Source of the DNA: Collinsella aerofaciens
GTDB taxonomy: Bacteria > Actinomycetota > Coriobacteriia > Coriobacteriales > Coriobacteriaceae
Assembly: GCA_008671135.1 (NCBI GenBank)
Contig: RQAP01000031.1
Coordinates: 1-64,000, forward strand
Length of the DNA stretch: 64,000 nucleotides
Direction: 5' to 3'
Below the pieces are notes generated by a model. It saw only the letters and a program-made list of their open reading frames with translations, was not told where the DNA came from and searched no databases. Positions 27,930-35,666 of the stretch are shown here, piece after piece; within the stretch, counting starts at the first letter, position 1, and each line of letters starts with the position of its first letter. The position numbers and the translations under genes are program-made.

Positions 27930-29063
27930 ATGGCAGACGTCGACAACAGGAACCGTAACCGCAGGTCCAACCGAGCGGGTCAGCCCAATCCCAAGCGCGA
28001 GGCCCGTGCCAAGGCCGCCGAGCGTCACGTGGCAACTGTGTCCGAAGCGTGCGCCAAGGATATCGAGCGTTCGCTTGCCGGTGTTCGCGAGTTTGACGGT
28101 ATGCCTGCCGGCTTTGTCTCGGCGATGAAGGCCAAGGTTCAGAGTGCTGTGGCCACCGAAGAACAGGTTGCCGAGGAGTCTGAGGCCGCCGAGGCCGAGA
28201 CCGCTGAGGTTGCGTCCGCCGAGACCGAGGTTACGGCCGAGCCTGCACACGCAGAGGAGGCCACGGAGACCGAGTCCGCGCCTGCCGCCGAGGAGCCCGC
28301 TCCGGTCCTGCCCGAGGTCACCGTGCTCGACGCCTCTGCCACGCAGGCCATTCTGGATAACGGTCGTGGCTATGCGCAGTTCTGCGACATGGCCGTGCTC
28401 GCCTTTGCCTCGTTCACCAATCCGGGCGGTGGCTATATTCAGGGTTATCTGGGCCAGGAGGCCACGCTGTGCGCCGATTCGTATCTGTACAACGTTCTCG
28501 ATAAGCAGCGCAAATGGTACGGCGAGAACCGTCGCCGCAACATCAACTGCGAGCTTTACCGAAACCGTGCGCTGGTGGTGCCTGCGGTGCGCTTCGACCG
28601 CAACCACGTGCATGCATACGCCGACGTGATCGTGGCCGCCGCGCCCAACGTTAAGCGCGCCCGCCAGGAGTATCGCGTGAGCGACGATGCTCTGCTGGAT
28701 GCCCTGCGCGACCGCATTCGCTTTGTGCTTGCCATCTGCGACGAGCTAGGTCGCGAGAAGCTCGTGCTGGGCGCTTGGGGCTGCGACAACAACGGCTTTG
28801 ACGCAGAGGCCGTGGCCGAGCTCTTCCGCAAGGAGCTCGCGTCGGGCGACTTTAAGGTCAAGCAAGTCTTCTTTGCCGTGCCTTCTACGCGCTGGGATGA
28901 GGATTTTGCCAAGTTCGAGCACGTGCTGGCAAACTTCCCCGAGCGCAACGAGGAGTCCTATGCCCAGGTTGCCGCTCGCGCTGCGGCAGCTCGCGCCGCC
29001 GAGCAGACCCAGGCTGCTACCGAGGATGATGAGGACGAGGACGATTGGCGCAAGTACCTGTAA
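27930..29063 (+). CDS. TIGR02452/DUF2263 family PARG-like protein with altered catalytic motif
   Basis: Macrodomain-like protein of the bacterial poly(ADP-ribose) glycohydrolase family (377 aa). A basic N-terminus (RNRNRRSNR) and an Ala/Glu-rich low-complexity stretch (about 74-125) precede the catalytic domain. The glycine loop NPGGG (164-168) is intact, but the family QEE motif reads QEA (176-178): the position of the catalytic second Glu is Ala. The later GAWGCDNNGF segment matches TIGR02452. The C-terminus is acidic. Activity is therefore doubtful; ADP-ribose binding remains possible. Confidence 0.82.
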   Translation: MADVDNRNRNRRSNRAGQPNPKREARAKAAERHVATVSEACAKDIERSLAGVREFDGMPAGFVSAMKAKVQSAVATEEQVAEESEAAEAETAEVASAETEVTAEPAHAEEATETESAPAAEEPAPVLPEVTVLDASATQAILDNGRGYAQFCDMAVLAFASFTNPGGGYIQGYLGQEATLCADSYLYNVLDKQRKWYGENRRRNINCELYRNRALVVPAVRFDRNHVHAYADVIVAAAPNVKRARQEYRVSDDALLDALRDRIRFVLAICDELGREKLVLGAWGCDNNGFDAEAVAELFRKELASGDFKVKQVFFAVPSTRWDEDFAKFEHVLANFPERNEESYAQVAARAAAARAAEQTQAATEDDEDEDDWRKYL

Positions 29064-29141
29064 TCGGTACGTCCTGACAGATAGGTCGAGCCGGCGGGAG
29101 AGGCTGCTTCCGTCGGCTTTTTACTGAGCGAGGGGCTTACG

Positions 29142-29801
29142 ATGAAAAACGTTCTATGCTTTGGCGACAGCAACACCTATGGTTACGATCCGGCGGGCAT
29201 GCGCGACGGCACCGCGGTGCGCTATGCGCAGGATGTGCGCTGGTGCGGCGTGGCCCAACGTGACTTAGGCGAGGGCTGGCATGTAATTGAAGAAGGCCTC
29301 AACGGCCGCACGACGGTACGCGACGACATGTGCCATCTGGACACCAATCTTAACGGCATCCGCGCACTTCCGATGCTGCTCGAGGCCCATAAGCCGCTGG
29401 ACGCCATTGTGATCATGCTGGGCACCAACGACTGTAAGACGGTCTTTAACGTGACAGCTTCCGATATCGCCCGTGGCGCCATGGCGCTGATTCGCGCCGT
29501 CCGCGCGTTTCCGTGGACCGACGCTGCGCCTTGTCCACGCATTCTGCTGATGGCGCCTATCAAGATTAAGCCGCAGATCGCCGACGTATATATGACCGAT
29601 TTTGACGAGCATTCCGTAGAAGCCTCGGAACATTTTGGTGAGTACTACGCGCATGTGGCTGAGCAGTTTGGCTGCGACTTTTTGAATGCAGCCGACTTTG
29701 CCGAGCCGGGCGATATCGACTATCTGCATATGATGCCCGAAAGCCATGAGAGCCTGGGTCACGCCGTGGCGGCCAAGCTCCAAGAGATGCTCGGAGAGTA
29801 G
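29142..29801 (+). CDS. SGNH/GDSL hydrolase family protein
   Basis: Predicted cytoplasmic esterase/lipase of the SGNH superfamily (219 aa). Block I FGDSNTYG holds the nucleophile (Ser10), block II Gly is in EEGLNGRTT, block III is LGTNDCK, and block V is DYLHMMPESH with the DxxH pair. No signal peptide. Similar enzymes act as acetyl- or aryl-esterases; the substrate cannot be read from sequence. Confidence 0.9.
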   Translation: MKNVLCFGDSNTYGYDPAGMRDGTAVRYAQDVRWCGVAQRDLGEGWHVIEEGLNGRTTVRDDMCHLDTNLNGIRALPMLLEAHKPLDAIVIMLGTNDCKTVFNVTASDIARGAMALIRAVRAFPWTDAAPCPRILLMAPIKIKPQIADVYMTDFDEHSVEASEHFGEYYAHVAEQFGCDFLNAADFAEPGDIDYLHMMPESHESLGHAVAAKLQEMLGE

Positions 29802-30133
29802 CGCGACCCCAAACCACCACAGAAGTTCCCCTTGTGGTGGCTTGTTTCGTTGCTTTGTCTCGATCTGTGACAGTTGTAAGGCCGAAAACGGGCTAGATGT
29901 TACAGATTAAGATTATTTAGGCCGATATCGGTCGTTTGTCTCGATCTGTAACATCTAGGGTCGATTTTGCCGAGTTACTGTTACAGATCGAGATTTTCTT
30001 CTCAGCGGAATTTGAATGTCTCAATCTGTAACAGGTGGGTCGAAAAATGGGCTCTAACTGTTACAGATTGAGATATATGCAGGAACCACCGTAAAGGTGC
30101 TTGTCCCCTTTGCGGTGGCTTGGGCTGCGAATC
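29802..30133. repeat. Three tandem 56-bp palindromes between convergent genes
   Basis: Units at 29858-29913, 29939-29994 and 30019-30074 each run from TCTC(G/A)ATCTGT(A/G)ACA to TGTTACAGAT-N4-GAT and can fold as hairpins; start-to-start distances are 81 and 80 bp. Outer hairpins flank the block: CCACCACA/TTGTGGTGG near 29814-29840 and CCACCG/CGGTGG near 30086-30119. The middle of each unit is variable. No coding signal is seen. The block lies at the 3' ends of the SGNH hydrolase and thiD genes. Confidence 0.9.
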
Positions 30134-30964
30134 TTAATACTGCCACATGTGGTTGACAGGGCCGGAGCCTTTGCCCATGTTCAGGCCGGCGGCCAGAGCG
30201 CCTGTCAGGTAGGCCTTGCCGGCATTGATGGCGTCGGCAAGATCCATGCCCTGCGCCAGCGCACAGGCGATGGCGGACGAGAGCGTGCAGCCGGTGCCGT
30301 GCGTGTTGTCGGTCTCAATACGCTTGTGGCGGAACCACGTGGTGAGCGGATCGCCTAGGTGGTTGCCCTCATCATCGAGCGGCGCGGGTTCGGCCAGTAC
30401 GTCGTTGGCCTCGTTGACAAAATGCCCGCCCTTAACGAGGGACGCGCAGCCAAAGCGGCGGGTGAGGAGCATGGCAGCGTTTTGCTGGGTGCGCTCGGAA
30501 TCGACCTCGTAGTCGAGCAGCGCCATGGCCTCGGGGATGTTGGGCGTGATGACGGTCGCCAGCGGGAACAGGCGACGCGTGAGCGCCTCAGCGGCATCTT
30601 CGGCAATGAGGCGGGCGCCCGAAGTGGCGACCATGACGGGATCGACGACGATATTTTGTGCGTTCCAGGCACTCAGGCGGTCGGCGATAACCTCGATAAT
30701 CTCGGCAGAGGAAACCATGCCAATCTTGACGGCGTTGGGGCGGATATCGTCAAAAACGGCATCGATCTGCGCCGCGACAATATCCGGGGAGATGTTCTGC
30801 ACGGCGGTGACGCCCAGGGTGTTCTGTGCGGTGATGGCGGTGATGGCCGTCTCGGCATACAGGCGGTGCGCCGTGATGGTCTTGATGTCGGCCTGAATGC
30901 CGGCGCCACCGCTGGAATCGGATCCTGCGATGGATAGAACGGCAGGTACCTTACTGCGATCCAT
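30134..30964 (-). CDS. thiD: Hydroxymethylpyrimidine/phosphomethylpyrimidine kinase ThiD
   Basis: Kinase that phosphorylates HMP and HMP-P to HMP-PP for thiamine synthesis. The 276-residue protein has the ribokinase-fold start SIAGSDSSGGAGIQADIKT, VDPVMVATSGARLI, and the C-terminal anion-hole GTGCTLSSAIA motif. AAGGGAG precedes the ATG. It follows thiC on the same strand, so it is probably under the same TPP control. Confidence 0.95.
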   Translation of the reverse strand: MDRSKVPAVLSIAGSDSSGGAGIQADIKTITAHRLYAETAITAITAQNTLGVTAVQNISPDIVAAQIDAVFDDIRPNAVKIGMVSSAEIIEVIADRLSAWNAQNIVVDPVMVATSGARLIAEDAAEALTRRLFPLATVITPNIPEAMALLDYEVDSERTQQNAAMLLTRRFGCASLVKGGHFVNEANDVLAEPAPLDDEGNHLGDPLTTWFRHKRIETDNTHGTGCTLSSAIACALAQGMDLADAINAGKAYLTGALAAGLNMGKGSGPVNHMWQY

Positions 30965-31021
30965 GTTCGCTCCCTTGTTCGGTCGGAATCAAATGGGTCT
31001 ATAAGCCAGCATTATAAAGAT

Positions 31022-31051
31022 GCCCGGGCCGACTCTATGTCGAACCCGGGC
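31022..31051 (-). terminator. Hairpin between thiC and thiD
   Basis: GCCCGGG/CCCGGGC extended by GAC/GTC forms a GC-rich hairpin about 57 bp upstream of the thiD start and, on the minus strand, is followed by ATCTTTATAA. It could attenuate thiD expression; the U tract is poor. Confidence 0.45.
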
Positions 31052-31146
31052 GGGCGATGCAATCTTTACGCAAATGCAAGCAAATGTTCACACGTCAACA
31101 ATTGACAGGCACCGGCTCGCCGCCAGAAGCGGCCGCGGCGACAGGG

Positions 31147-32481
31147 CTAGTCCTCCATGCCGAGGTCGATCGTGGTGCCCTCGAAGATCTTGTTGACGGT
31201 TCGGACGGCGCACATCTTGCCACACATGGTGCAAGTGCCCTCGGTGGCGGCGGGGGACTCCTCGTAGCGCTTCTTGCCCGTAACCGGGTCGAGCGCGCAC
31301 TTCCACATGGCGTCCCAGTCGAGCTTGCGGCGTGCCTGGCCCATCCTGTCGTCCATGTCGCGGGCGTGGGGCACCTTCTTGGCGATATCGGCGGCGTGTG
31401 CGGCGATCTTGGTGGCCATGAGGCCGTCGAGCACATCCTGGGCGTTAGGCAGGCATAGGTGCTCGGCCGGTGTCACGTAGCACAGGAAGTCGGCACCGGA
31501 GCTGGCGGAGATGGCGCCGCCGATGGCGGCGGTGATGTGGTCGTAACCCACGCCGATATCGGTCACCAGCGGTCCGAGCACATAGAACGGAGCATTGTGG
31601 CACAGGCGCTTCTGCAGTTTCATGTTGGCGGCGATCTCGTCGAGCGCCATGTGACCCGGGCCCTCGACCATGACCTGGACGCCGGCGGCCCAAGCGCGCT
31701 TGCACAGCTTGCCCAGCTCGATCATCTCAGCGGTCTCGGTGGCGTCGTTGGAGTCGTAGAGACAGCCCGGGCGGCAGGAGTCGCCGAGCGAAATCGTCAC
31801 GTCGTACTCGTGGCAAATCTCGAGCAACTCGTCGTAGAACTCATAGAACGGGTTCTCGTTACCGGTGACCTCCATCCAGCCAAACAGCAGTGAACCGCCG
31901 CGGCTCACGATGTTCATCAGGCGGCCGGTCTCCTTAAAAGTCTTGGTGACCGACTTGTTGATGCCGCAGTGGATGGTCATAAAGTCCACGCCGTCCTCGG
32001 CGTGCGCGCGCACGACCTCGAACAGGTCGTCCTTGGTGAGCTTGACCAGCGGCTTTTCCATGTAGCCGATGGCGTCGTACATGGGGACGGTGCCCACCAT
32101 GAGCGGCGTCTCGTCGATGAGCTGCTGGCGGAACTGGCGCGTCTTGCCCGAGTTGGAGAGGTCCATGATGGCGTCGGCGCCGTAGTCCTCGGCGATCTTG
32201 ACCTTCTTCCATTCCTCGGCGGCATCGGCCTTGTCGCCCGAGATGCCCAAGTTCACGTTGACCTTGGTGGACAGGCCCTCACCGACACCAAAGGCGCGCA
32301 TGCCTTTTTTGATGTGCACGATGTTGGCGGGAATGGCGATACGGCCGTCGGCCACGCGCTCGCGGATGTACTCGGGGTCGCGATGCTCGCGCTCGGCGAC
32401 TTCCTTCATCTGCGGCGTGATCTGCCCGGCACGGGCGAAGTCGATTTGCGTGACGAGCTTGGGCTCGGTCTGTGTGCTCAT
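31147..32481 (-). CDS. thiC: Phosphomethylpyrimidine synthase ThiC
   Basis: Radical-SAM-type enzyme that rearranges aminoimidazole ribotide to HMP-P. The 444-residue protein is of the shorter ThiC form lacking a long N-terminal domain. Motifs include GDSCRPGC, EGPGHM and the C-terminal cluster motif CTMCGKMC. Here the last spacing is C-x2-C-x3-C rather than C-x2-C-x4-C. ATG at 32481 with GGGAG 8 nt upstream; an ATG further upstream (32505) falls inside the riboswitch and is rejected. Confidence 0.95.
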   Translation of the reverse strand: MSTQTEPKLVTQIDFARAGQITPQMKEVAEREHRDPEYIRERVADGRIAIPANIVHIKKGMRAFGVGEGLSTKVNVNLGISGDKADAAEEWKKVKIAEDYGADAIMDLSNSGKTRQFRQQLIDETPLMVGTVPMYDAIGYMEKPLVKLTKDDLFEVVRAHAEDGVDFMTIHCGINKSVTKTFKETGRLMNIVSRGGSLLFGWMEVTGNENPFYEFYDELLEICHEYDVTISLGDSCRPGCLYDSNDATETAEMIELGKLCKRAWAAGVQVMVEGPGHMALDEIAANMKLQKRLCHNAPFYVLGPLVTDIGVGYDHITAAIGGAISASSGADFLCYVTPAEHLCLPNAQDVLDGLMATKIAAHAADIAKKVPHARDMDDRMGQARRKLDWDAMWKCALDPVTGKKRYEESPAATEGTCTMCGKMCAVRTVNKIFEGTTIDLGMED

Positions 32482-32486
32482 TGGCA

Positions 32487-32582
32487 CGGCTCCCTTCGTT
32501 GGCATTACCCATATCAGGTTTGCGGGTCAGGGCGGGCGCGCCCAGTCTCAGCCTGCCGTCTTGTCCTGCAAGCTCCCCGTTT
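32487..32582 (-). promoter_or_regulatory. TPP riboswitch (THI element) controlling thiC
   Basis: On the minus strand the leader carries the THI-box core in order: GGGGAGC, CTGAGA, ACCTGAT, GGGTAATGCC and a terminal AGGGAG. The terminal GGGAG (32490-32494 on plus) is both the 3' side of the P1 helix and the thiC ribosome site, so ligand binding is expected to block translation initiation directly. Motif order and spacing match the known class. Confidence 0.93.
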
Positions 32583-32652
32583 ATGTAATGGGCTCAAGTA
32601 TAGCTCGAATGGGTACGATTGGCCTAACGAGCGTGCCTGTGGGGAGGCGTAC

Positions 32653-33168
32653 ATGGAAGACAAGCATCTATATCGAGAGACACAATGGGATGTATCGGCC
32701 GAGGAAAGCCGTGCGCACCATGGGTTGGTCGCGATTGGTTTTGCGGTGCTTGCCGTGCTGGTGATTGCCTTTTGTATCTGGACGTTTGGTGGTCGCGGCG
32801 GCGCTGCATGGGAGTTCGAGGCCGACGATGCCCTGCCGATCATGACAGTGAAGGTTACGGGCGGCAATACCGTTGCCGCGCCGGGCGACTATTGGTATCC
32901 GCGCGACGAGTTTGTGCAGCTGCAGCTGAGCGGCGGGTCTATTCCGGGCGAAGAAATCGAACGCGTGACGTTTGATGCGACGCTCAAAACGCTGACGGTG
33001 AAGCTCAAAGATCAAGGGGACGTGCCCACGACCATGGACATTGCGCTGACGGAATGGCGCTTGGAGCCCCCGGCGGGCGCTGCGGTATCCGAGGTGGAGC
33101 ACGTTAAGATTACCTACCAAGATGGCTCGACGAGCGAGATTGCAAAGGCCGATGGCTTGGCGGAGTAA
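32653..33168 (+). CDS. Membrane-anchored protein of unknown function
   Basis: 171-residue protein with a cytoplasmic N-terminus (about 1-24), a single membrane helix (about 25-44) and an external beta-rich region carrying alternating hydrophobic strands (KTLTVKLKD, DIALTEWRLE). No family recognised. GGGGAGG precedes the ATG. It is divergent from thiC, and a shared promoter region is likely. Confidence 0.75.
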   Translation: MEDKHLYRETQWDVSAEESRAHHGLVAIGFAVLAVLVIAFCIWTFGGRGGAAWEFEADDALPIMTVKVTGGNTVAAPGDYWYPRDEFVQLQLSGGSIPGEEIERVTFDATLKTLTVKLKDQGDVPTTMDIALTEWRLEPPAGAAVSEVEHVKITYQDGSTSEIAKADGLAE

Positions 33169-33191
33169 CGAGGTGTTTGGAAACGGCGGGT

Positions 33192-34001
33192 CTATTGTGC
33201 CTGCGCGTTCATGAAAACCAGGGTGTTTTTGTCTGAAAGCTCGGGGATGTGTCGATAGCCGATGTTGAATGCGGTAAGTTCGCTTGCATCCTCGAGCTTG
33301 TTTTCTGCCATCCACCGCGCCATGGAGCCGCGCGCCTTTTTGCTGGCGGTCGACCGTTGGATGGGCTTCCCGTTGCGGATACCCTCGCCAAAGAGGCATG
33401 TGACGGCCGTGGCGTCGCCCGCGAGGTGGGGCAGAACGGCTTTGGCATACTCTACGCTGGCGAGGTTGACGATCGTGGTGTTTGAGCCTGCCGGGGCGAT
33501 AGCCCGCGCGAGCTTGTCGCTCCAAAACGCGTAGAGGTCTCGGGCATCGTCAACGGCGAGCTTCGCGCCCATCTCCAGCCGATACGGTTCGACGGCATGA
33601 AAGGGACGAACGCACCCGTAGAGGCCGGAGAGGATCCACAGATGGTCTTGCAGCCATGCGAGCTGCGCGGAATCCATCACCTCGGGTGCCATGCTCTGGT
33701 ATTGAATGCCGTGATAGGACATGACGGCAGGGGAGAGGTGGCGAGCGAGTGCGGGATTGTCGAGATCGCCGCTTTTCAGGATGGGCCCGAACTCATGCAG
33801 GGTGTTGAGGCAAGGCCCCAGCAGTTTGTCACTCACGTTCCACAGCGCCTGCAGGCCGCCGCTGCCTTCATTCCGCTCGATATCTAGCAGTGCGCGGTGG
33901 AGGCGAGCCGTCTCGCGCACAAAGGGTGGGATGCCCAGGACTTCAAAAGCATCTTGGGCCGCGCGCATCTGCTTGGCGGGCGAAATGATGACCTGCAGCA
34001 T
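33192..34001 (-). CDS. yaaA: YaaA family (DUF328) protein, peroxide stress
   Basis: About 269-residue member of the YaaA/UPF0246 family; E. coli YaaA lowers free iron during peroxide stress and binds DNA with a helix-hairpin-helix-like motif. The start MLQVIISPAKQM, the core SGLYGCVRPFHAVEPYRLEMG and NLASVEYAKAVLP are characteristic. ATG at 34001 preceded by GAGGAGAG. Confidence 0.92.
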   Translation of the reverse strand: MLQVIISPAKQMRAAQDAFEVLGIPPFVRETARLHRALLDIERNEGSGGLQALWNVSDKLLGPCLNTLHEFGPILKSGDLDNPALARHLSPAVMSYHGIQYQSMAPEVMDSAQLAWLQDHLWILSGLYGCVRPFHAVEPYRLEMGAKLAVDDARDLYAFWSDKLARAIAPAGSNTTIVNLASVEYAKAVLPHLAGDATAVTCLFGEGIRNGKPIQRSTASKKARGSMARWMAENKLEDASELTAFNIGYRHIPELSDKNTLVFMNAQAQ

Positions 34002-34022
34002 GAACTCTCCTCTGCCAAAAAA

Positions 34023-34089
34023 AGTTGCGGTGGAATACGGTCTGTTTTGGCCGTTTATGGGCCAGTTTAGTCCGTATTTCACCGCAACT
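34023..34089. repeat. Palindrome of the GTTGCGGTGAAAT family, copy 1
   Basis: 18-bp arms (34023-34040 with 34072-34089, one G-T pair) enclose a 31-nt loop containing GGCC/GGCC. Shares the outer AGTTGCGGTG-AAT / ATTTCACCGCAACT sequence with a second copy at 55081-55149. Located between yaaA and the aminopeptidase gene, upstream of yaaA. Confidence 0.85.
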
Positions 34090-34102
34090 GATGAAGGGTT
34101 GG

Positions 34103-35500
34103 TTAGGCTCGCTCGATGAAGGCCTTGTAGCCGCGGTAGGCCTCGTAGATATCGGCCTTGTTGGCGACCTCCCACAGGGCGTGCATGGACAGGACGGCAA
34201 CGCCGGAGTCGATGACGTTCATGCCATACTTGGCCATAATGTAGGCAATGGTGCCGCCGCCGCCCGCGTTGACGCGACCGAGCTCACAGGTCTGGAAGTC
34301 CACGCCGGCCTCGTCCATGATGTCGCGGACGAGGGCCACGTACTCGGCATCGGCGTCGTTGGAGCCGCCCTTGCCGCGGCTGCCCGTGTACTTGTTAAAG
34401 CACAGGCCGCGACCCATAAAGGCCGCGTTCTTGGTCTCGAACTTGCCGGCATAGCCCGGGTCGAAGCCGGCGGACACGTCGGAGGAGAGCATGCGGCTGC
34501 GGGCGAGTGCGCGGCGCAGGGCCAGCGGGCTATCCTCGCCGGCGAGCGTCATGATCTCGGCGACGGTGTTCTCGAAGAAGCGGCTCGTCATACCGGTGGC
34601 ACCCACGGAGCCGATCTCCTCCTTGTCGACGATGAGCGTGATGCTCGTGCGCTCCACGTTGGCGACGTCGATCTGGGCGAGCATGGAGGGGTAGGCGCAG
34701 ACGCGATCGTCGTGGCCATAGCCCAAAATCATGGAGCGGTCGAGGCCCATGTCGCGGGCGGGGCCGGCGGGCACGACCTCGATCTCGGCGGAGAGGAAGT
34801 CCTCCTCCTCGACGTCGTACTGCTCCTTGAGGATGTCCAGGAACATCTGCTTGACGGGCTCCTTGGGGGCGTCCTTGTCGTCCCCATCGAACTTGACGGG
34901 ACGACCGCCCACGATCACGTCGAGGATCTCGGCATCGACGGCGTCCTTGGCAGGCTTGGACATCTGCTCGCTCGAGAGGTGGATCAGCAGGTCGGAGATG
35001 GTAAAGACCGGGTCGTCCGCCTTGTCGCCGATATTGATGTCGACGGTGGTACCGTCCTTTTTGCAGATGACGCCCACGAGTGCGAGCGGGGAGGCTACCC
35101 AGTGGTAGCTCTTGACGCCGCCGTAGTAGTGCGTGTCGAGGTAGGCCATGTCGCCGGCCTCGAAGGCGGGATTCTGCTTAAGGTCCAGGCGCGGCGAGTC
35201 CACGTGGGCGCCCAGGATGTTAAAGCCCTGCTCGAGCGGGGCGGTGCCCAGGTTGACGAGCATAAGGTCCTTGCCGTGGTTGGCGGCGTACACCTTGTCG
35301 CCTGCCTTGAGCTCGCGGCCCTCGGCGATCACGGTCTCCAGGTCGACGTATCCCGCCTCCTCGGCCATCTTGATGCCGGTCTTGACGCACAGGCGCTCGG
35401 TCTTGTTCTCGCTCAAAAACTGCTTATAGCCGCGGCAAAGCTCCTCGAGCTCCTCGACTTGCTGTGGCGTGTACTTTTTCCATGCGCAGGGACGCTCCAT
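34103..35500 (-). CDS. M18 family aminopeptidase
   Basis: Zinc metallo-aminopeptidase of the M18 (aspartyl aminopeptidase / aminopeptidase I) family, 465 aa. Metal-site segments are NILGAHVDSPRLDLK, the acidic pair in VDKEEIGSVGATG, and the terminal SMHALWEVANKAD histidine. ATG at 35500 with AAGGAG 8 nt upstream; longer reading frame upstream has no good start. Predicted cytosolic peptide turnover enzyme. Confidence 0.93.
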   Translation of the reverse strand: MERPCAWKKYTPQQVEELEELCRGYKQFLSENKTERLCVKTGIKMAEEAGYVDLETVIAEGRELKAGDKVYAANHGKDLMLVNLGTAPLEQGFNILGAHVDSPRLDLKQNPAFEAGDMAYLDTHYYGGVKSYHWVASPLALVGVICKKDGTTVDINIGDKADDPVFTISDLLIHLSSEQMSKPAKDAVDAEILDVIVGGRPVKFDGDDKDAPKEPVKQMFLDILKEQYDVEEEDFLSAEIEVVPAGPARDMGLDRSMILGYGHDDRVCAYPSMLAQIDVANVERTSITLIVDKEEIGSVGATGMTSRFFENTVAEIMTLAGEDSPLALRRALARSRMLSSDVSAGFDPGYAGKFETKNAAFMGRGLCFNKYTGSRGKGGSNDADAEYVALVRDIMDEAGVDFQTCELGRVNAGGGGTIAYIMAKYGMNVIDSGVAVLSMHALWEVANKADIYEAYRGYKAFIERA

Positions 35501-35666
35501 GACGCAGGCTCCTTTCGGATCGATCGTGCTGGTTGATGTACCGTGAGCCATCGTATCACGCGCGGGCCCGCGGCGGCAGGGAAGCCTGATGTGCGGTGGC
35601 CGCGGGGCGGGGAGCGTGTAAACTGGTGTGAGCAAACCGTGCCCAGCCCAAAGCGAGGTATTCAAT

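Noticed and set aside
29858..30074. Possible CRISPR array
   Set aside because: Only three units, each palindromic along its full length and degenerate; spacers are not unique sequences of constant size; no cas genes nearby.
32482..32505. Earlier ATG for thiC
   Set aside because: Lies within the TPP riboswitch, lacks its own ribosome site, and the ATG at 32481 is well placed after GGGAG.
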